Shown here: piece after piece, positions 58,901 through 64,000 of the stretch
Layout of the letters: every line of letters starts with the position of its first letter
How positions within the stretch are numbered: the stretch's first letter is position 1
Source of the DNA: Medicago truncatula
Lineage: Eukaryota > Streptophyta > Magnoliopsida > Fabales > Fabaceae
Assembly (NCBI RefSeq): GCF_003473485.1
Contig: NC_053045.1
Span: 36,182,494 to 36,246,493, forward strand
DNA length: 64,000 bases
Direction of reading: 5' to 3'
The notes under the pieces: generated by a model
Seen by the model: the letters and a program-made list of their open reading frames with translations, nothing else
Database searches by the model: none
Told to the model about the DNA's origin: nothing
Made by a program: the position numbers and the translations under genes

Positions 58901-61542
58901 ATGGAGTATCTGTTTATTTTCTTATTTGTTAAAAATCTCAATATTTGATGTGTGGATGAAAGAAGAAGATTTAATGTATGACATGGTTTGGCCTATCTTT
59001 GTCTTGGTTTTTGTTGAAGTCATGTGGTTTGGATAAAAGATGATAATAATAAAGACTGAACTAAAAACAAACCTCTACATATAGGGATAGAAGACCCCTA
59101 ATCCTAAATAAATAGAGAAATAAGGAAACAAATCATAGTAATAAGTAATATGGAAACTAATGCTATGATATGCTCTAAAATATACCTAAATAAATAGATT
59201 AAAAATCAATCCGAAGAGAAATACTAAAATATATCTTCTTATATTCTATCAGTCTTCCTCTACCTATAACAATTGAACTATTCTCCACTCTCTTTATCAA
59301 TGCTCCAACAGGTCTTCTCCACAATATACCTAAATCATCTAAAGACTAAACTCTACCATTTGTTCTATCATTGGAGCTTCCTTCAACTTTTTATGTAACA
59401 GTTTCTTTCATAATTATATCATGTATCGTGTAACTACTCATTGATTCTGCCATTGTCATCTTTCTGACATCGACCTTAATTTATTGTTGGGGTTTTACTG
59501 CCTGTATCAGCCCCATTGCAACATTGCAAGTCTTATGGCTGTGCGATAAAAATATCTTTTGAATTAGAGTAGAACTTTATGATCCTGAACCACACTTGGA
59601 CCATCTGTCTATTTCATTTAACCTGTCTGCATCTATTGATTTGTCAACCTATCTATCTTTTATGATGAACCTGGGGTGCATAAACTCTGGTATAGTATAT
59701 TATCCTATTTTCACCTCTAAGCTAGGTTTTGTGCACATCATGCTAAACTTTCATTCCATATACTTGTCTTATTTCTACTGAAACAAAAATAATGGGTTTT
59801 CAAATCATGTTCCATGTCTCTATCTCATCATTGATTTCAAATCCTGTTTCCATATACTTTTTCAGTTATTGACTTTAATTTTTTTTCTTCCAAATCCGAA
59901 ATGTTGGAATTCCTAGGTCGTAATCTCTCCCTTCATTTTACATAAATACATACATACGGGCACTACCATTCACATTTTTTTTAATAAATTGTGTTTTGAA
60001 ATTACTTTGCTAACTTGGGTTACTTTCTAATTAAACAGAGGAGGGCGAGCTGGAGGTTACAAAGAGCTTGATGAAGAGGAAATTGAAGAAACTAAACGTC
60101 GTAGGCGGCAAGCTGAAGTAAGATTGATTTTAAGACAATACATGTTATATATAAACTGGCTCTGGTTTTATGATTTTTTTCTTACTGTCAGGATGATGGT
60201 GAGCTGTATGATGAATTTGGAAACCTTAAGAAGAAATTCCGTGCCAAAACACAGCAATCTGAAACTGCACGAGTGCTTCCTGGTTCAGGGCGTGCTGGTT
60301 GGGAGGTTGAGGATTTAGGTAATGTTGCACTTCTAGAATGATCTGTTGTCTGTAAATTATTTACAAAGCAAGCTAATGCTACAACTTTGCAGGCTTGTCA
60401 AGCTCTACAATCCCCCTTCTCATTGTCCATCACACTTTCCCCACATGTTCCCTAGCATTGTTAGATTACAATTTTGAGTTATCATTATGGCTATAGCGGG
60501 ACTACCATTTTCAAATACTTCCATATTCTCCTATTATCCTTTTGTTATTTTTTATTAGTCGTTCCTTTTCGGCATTCTTTTTGCAACTGGTTTATTGCAA
60601 CTTTTTTTATTCAAACCCTGCATACTATTTCAAAACATATTCTTAGATGTCTTAATGTATTTATATATCTGCTAGTTGCTTGCCGGACTCGGGTTTGACG
60701 GTCCTGCATAAATCTAAATTATACTGGCTGTTGGTTTGTAAGTATTTTAAAGGTCAAATGCATCTAAAGGTCCTTTAAGTTTTTCGTTTTTCCCAAAGTC
60801 GTTCTTTAAGTTTCAAAAGTCCCAAACAAGTCCTTTTAATTTTTGAATCGTTTCAAACAAGTCTTTTTAGAGGATGATGGTGATGATTTAGATGATAGCA
60901 ACAAAGAGCATTATCCACCATTTGTCATGCCTAAAAAGATGACTAATTTTAAGTGGGTGTTAGGAGCCAGATTTGGTACCAAAGATGAGTTCAAGGAAGC
61001 AATTACCAACTATGCTATCTACAATAGGACTTGTTTGAAACGATTCAAAAACTAAAAGGACTTGTTTGGGACTTTTGAAACTTAAAGGACGACTTTGGGA
61101 AAAATGAAAAACTTAAAGGACCTTTAGATGCATTTGACCTATTTTAAAAGAATATACCATGTTGCCATAATTTGCTCATGTAAGGATATGTGGAGATTCT
61201 GGGTTCAAGTTATGCCTGTAAATATCCAATTTACAAAATGTTACCGGAGTTATTGTGCCACTCTGATATGTGATCATCAACATGAAATTATGAATAAGTT
61301 GGACATGCTCTCTAACCAACTTACTGTTTATAATATCGATGGCAGGGATCGACAGAGACAGAGATGCTACAGAAAAAAGCAGAGACAGAGGAAGAGAGTC
61401 AAGGGACCGTTATGATGGAGAGCAGAGAAACAGAGAGCATAACGAGGAGAGGCAAAGCAGTCGAAATAGAGAGAGGGACAGGGGAAGAGATCGAGACAGG
61501 GATTATGGACGAGAACGGGACCGAAGTAGACACCGATATTAA
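55949..61542 (+). CDS. TAF15B: TAF15b-like RNA-binding protein (RRM plus two RanBP2 zinc fingers)
   Basis: This is a plant FET-type protein of the TFIID subunit 15b group, nuclear, linked to transcription and RNA processing. Coding exons 55949-56068, 56425-56780, 56886-57077, 58255-58338, 60039-60117, 60192-60318 and 61346-61542 join in phase and give 384 residues. The RRM lies at about 12-100 (SIYVCNLPYGTDDNMLAEYF, KGDATVTYEDPHAA, FHGNTIGVYIAESK). The first RanBP2 finger is GDWMCPNTSCSNVNFAFRG then CNRCGSARP; its second cysteine pair comes from the next exon, splitting the finger. A Gly/Arg-rich linker follows, then the second finger NDWPCPMCGNINWAKRLKCNICNTNKPG, then KELDEEEIEETKRRRRQ, YDEFGNLKKKFRAK, and an Arg/Asp/Glu tail. 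Intron 4 carries an 86-bp tandem duplication and intron 7 a Mutator-like element. Identification is strong. Confidence 0.95.
57940..58111. repeat. Tandem duplication of about 86 bp in TAF15b intron 4
   Basis: 'gatatggggcttatggtcag ... gcttaactgaaca' occurs at about 57940-58026 and again, with a few changes, at about 58027-58111. It is intronic and has no coding effect. Confidence 0.8.
59255..59425 (-). pseudogene. Short decayed LINE tail in TAF15b intron 5
   Basis: On the minus strand it aligns with the LINE remnant at 38995-39324: a VGALI-R-like stretch, then SIV--GRGR-like residues. It has no frame of its own and is very degraded. Confidence 0.45.
60752..61139. mobile_element. Mutator-like element with 112-bp TIRs and a transposase-like fragment, in TAF15b intron 7
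   Basis: TATTTTAAA is duplicated exactly at 60743-60751 and 61140-61148 (9 bp). Terminal inverted repeats of about 112 bp (60752-60863 and 61028-61139) start GGTCAAATGCATCTAAAGG and differ at only a few positions. The roughly 160-bp centre encodes DDGDDLDDSNKEHYPP, then MTNFKWVLGARFGTKDEF and KEAITNYAIYN on the plus strand. That resembles the N-terminal MuDR-type region of Mutator transposases. With no catalytic core, the element is non-autonomous, either a deletion derivative or a fragment carrier. The intron still splices in frame around it. Confidence 0.85.
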
Positions 61543-61934
61543 AAATAGCAGTAGAAGTGCATTCTGATGTCTTGACTATATAGTTATGTGTAACCTTTTT
61601 GGGAAGGATTTCAATTGCTTTGAATTAAATCCTTAAATTGGGGATTGATATCCTGCAATGCGATGAATGCATGGACCATTTGTATAACCTAAGATATTTG
61701 TGTTGTTACAGTATTTCCATGGACAAATTTCTATTTGAGAATATGAATATGCACAATAGACTGAACTTAGTTAGTTTGTTGTCTGTCGTTTTTGTGTATC
61801 GTGTTTTCTGAAATAATAAGTAATGACCCGGTGGAATCGACAAAAGACCACAGGTAAACGGTATGCTAAAAAAAATGGTGGCTTTTCCAGGTGTGTTATT
61901 TGTAAAGATAATTTGATGTTTACTTCAGGGTGAG
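61543..61934. other. TAF15b 3' flank
   Basis: The first 200 or so bases are probably 3' UTR. The rest has no recognisable feature before the hAT-like element begins. Confidence 0.45.
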
Positions 61935-62340
61935 TAGGGCTGGCAATGAACTGAACCAACTCGAAAATAGTTCGAGACTCGATTCGGTAATTAATTCGTT
62001 GAACTTGGTTCATGAACCAAACGAGAATCTGAGTTTAAAATTAAGTTCGTCAAACAAATGAGTTGAACTTGAGCCAAGTGTAGTTCGACTCGTTTGGTTC
62101 ATGAGCCAGCTCGATACCAGTCAGCGACCAGAAAGCGTGCAATGTGGTTTGCTACTGTAACTCATTCGCTTAAGCGAACCAGGTGTTCGCTTAAGCGAAC
62201 AAACTCAGTTTTTAGCCACTTTGATCTTTGTTCCGGGTCTTTGGGGGCCAATCCGAGCTTTGTAAAATGATTCTTTAAACATGTTTAACTATTGTTTAAG
62301 CCTTTAAATATTTGAGTCTTAACTTGGAACTTAAAGGTTG

Positions 62341-62418
62341 AATTCTTGAGGACCAAGAAGGAGGTTGAGTTTCTGAATCTGAAACAAGGGATCATGTCTG
62401 TAGCCGAGTATGCGACTG
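62341..62418 (+). pseudogene. Ty3/gypsy gag-like fragment inside the hAT-like element
   Basis: The frame reads EFLRTKKEVEFLNLKQGIMS and then VAEYAT. The motif EFLxLKQGxMxVAEYA is characteristic of the retrotransposon gag domain of plant Ty3/gypsy elements. Only about 26 codons are recognisable, with no start or continuation, so it is a captured or nested fragment. Confidence 0.6.
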
Positions 62419-62728
62419 TTGAAGTTTATATACATGTTCATTGGTTTTGAATTTTTGAATGTGATGTAGCCTTTATTTCTTGAATAAATGTATTATTCGC
62501 ATGTTTAATTGCTTTAATAGAAAGAGGAGTGTTACATATAATATTTATCAGTTTTTTGTTGCTATTTTATTAACAACTGTAAAGTAAAAAAGAATTAAAT
62601 CCAATAGAGAAAGAAATGGCCACTTGAGTCAAAGGAAAATAAAATGATAATGTATTATGGTAATGCCCACTTAAAAATGTTGACAGCAAAATAAGGTTAT
62701 TCAAGAACCAGCAACTATTAAGCTTGCA

Positions 62729-62830
62729 GTTTACAAGTCCCACATTGGAAGTTTACATAAGGGTGTTGAGCAACTTATCTTATAAAATAACAGCGCCTCC
62801 TTTCCTTACTTACTACGGGAATTTGTCCAT
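62729..62830 (+). repeat. LTR-like fragment inside the hAT-like element
   Basis: 'caagtcccacattggaag', followed by 'cttatcttataaaataacag' and pyrimidine-rich sequence, resembles the promoter part of the TRIM or LTR family seen elsewhere in the window. No partner LTR is seen. Confidence 0.35.
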
Positions 62831-63149
62831 AGTGTTATCAATTAGTTAATTTCTTAATTGGTTTTTAGACCAATTTAAAGGTTTATGAGTTATTTTTTCT
62901 CATTTAAACCATAGTTTATTCTTTTTTCTCTTTCTTGATTCATTTGATTCAAGCTATTGAGCCGAACCGAGTTGTTTGTGAACCTAACGAGTCGAACCGA
63001 ACTGTTCGTGAACTTTAAACGAGTCGAACTCGAGCTAAAAAAAGAGTTCGTGTCGAACTCGAGTCGAGTTTCGAGCCGAGCAAATTCTTATCCAGTCGAG
63101 CTCAGACATGTTCAATTCGACTCGACTCATTTTCAGCCCTAAGGGTGAG

Positions 63150-64000
63150 ATATAATGTGGCAGTTGGCACCCATCAAAAGAGAGTCTACCTATTTGGTGC
63201 GTGAAAGATTTACCCCTTTTAGTCTTAACTACCAGACAAATTTCTTCTATGGTTAAGTGTAATGCAAGATTCAGAGTCTTTCATCTCCATGTACGAGAAA
63301 AAAATTGTTGGTATTTGCTCGTATTGGTATGACATCCAACCATATGTTGACAATTCATTTCTAAGACTTGGAGAGTGTTGAATTTAGTGACAGTCCCTAT
63401 AAGTCTTTTACTCAATATATGATACCATCAAAATGAGTTATTTTCGTGCTTTTAAGCAAACACATAGACTAACTCAAGGCAACTAAAAATAACAACAAAA
63501 GACAAGCAAATAAGATAACAAGAAAAACATAAAAACACTAATAAATACATTAGATGTTAAACGAGTATCGGTGGTGATGGAATGACAAACACAAACTTGC
63601 TATGCTAACTTTGTAAGGGGGCGCTTTGTGATCCATGCAATTGGGGTTGCATCCCTAGGGGTCAGATTTAGATGTGATGAATGATATGTGGATCGATCAA
63701 TCAATCAAATAGAGTTGTTATGGTACGCAGTTGGGATGCAATACCGTAGGGAATTGTTCTTTCCTTTTTTAAAATTTTAAAAGATACACGCGAGTCGATT
63801 GAAAATCAAACCATTGAGATGCAATATGGTAGAAAATTGATTTGAATTGAATTGCTTCCTTAAAATATTTGATATGATTAAATACATTTTTTATTAGACG
63901 AGTTTATTTGATTTTAAACATTTTTTTTTTTTTTGACAGAGCATAATTTTTTTTTTTACACTGTCAAATAATTTATTACAAATAGCATAACATATATTCC
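63150..64000. other. Right-end spacer without an identified gene
   Basis: I see no coding exon. The stretch is A/T-rich, and 63410-63560 has a retroelement-like style on the minus strand ('gcttaaaagcacgaaaataac'), but no domain or LTR boundary supports a call. Confidence 0.4.

Larger units (their letters stand above)
61935..63141. mobile_element. hAT-like non-autonomous element
   Basis: The left end TAGGGCTGGCAATGAA and right end TTTTCAGCCCTA are inverted repeats of the TAGGG type. AGGGTGAG is duplicated at 61927-61934 and 63142-63149, the 8 bp expected of hAT insertion. Both subterminal regions are full of 'gttcgaactcgag'-like motifs in alternating orientation (61950-62110 and 62960-63130), possible transposase binding sites. 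The centre has no transposase but carries a gag-like fragment and an LTR-like piece. Confidence 0.78.

Noticed and set aside
60843..61055. 70-codon frame as an independent gene
   Set aside because: It lies inside a 388-bp element with terminal inverted repeats and runs into the TIR; it is a transposase-like fragment.
62957..63142. 61-codon open frame with repeated SRTELFVN
   Set aside because: It is a translation of the subterminal repeat motifs of the hAT-like element.

Overview
This is a plant nuclear window: roughly two-thirds AT, GT-AG introns, long introns, SINEs, TRIMs, Mutator-like and hAT-like elements. The repeat style, including LTR fragments of the 'cccacatcggat' type and MITEs of the 'gtttggataagc' type, fits a papilionoid legume close to Medicago, Trifolium or Pisum. 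That assignment is inference from repeats and protein flavour; no marker gene proves it.

Seven protein-coding genes can be built exon by exon with consistent reading phase. From left to right they are: CBF5/dyskerin (+, intronless, 401-2239); an ARF-GAP of the BAR-PH-ArfGAP-ankyrin class, closest in flavour to AGD2/AGD4 (+, 19 exons, 4354-15367); an NPH3-domain BTB protein (+, 3 exons, 21210-23359); the RAD51 paralogue XRCC2 (-, 9 exons, 29811-24771); a plastid-type DUF3067 protein (+, 5 coding exons, 35016-37262); a PUB62-type U-box protein that also carries a degenerate 2-oxoglutarate-oxygenase-like region (-, 12 exons, 49225-38066); and the RRM/RanBP2-zinc-finger protein TAF15b (+, 7 coding exons, 55949-61542). 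They are unrelated housekeeping, signalling and repair genes with no sign of co-regulation. DUF3067 and PUB62 are convergent, about 0.8 kb apart.

The gaps and long introns hold the more unusual material. Between XRCC2 and DUF3067 is a 2.0 kb fold-back Mutator-like element with a perfect 9-bp target duplication; a hAT-like element is inserted in its left arm, and arrays of a GGCAGTTAACTGCC-type palindrome lie in both arms. PUB62 introns hold two TRIM retrotransposons nested in opposite orientation, a MITE split by a SINE, and two tandem duplications (193 and 446 bp). TAF15b intron 7 holds a 388-bp Mutator-like element with 112-bp terminal repeats, a 9-bp target duplication and a piece of transposase-like coding sequence. 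Further elements are a fold-back element at 51420-52289, a hAT-like element at 61935-63141 carrying a gag-like fragment, and several broken LINE tails.

No new enzymatic or defence system is evident. The points most worth following are the nested fold-back structures, the transposase and gag fragments inside non-autonomous elements, the oxygenase-like/U-box fusion, the altered Walker A of XRCC2, and a well-supported GC-AG intron in the ARF-GAP gene.
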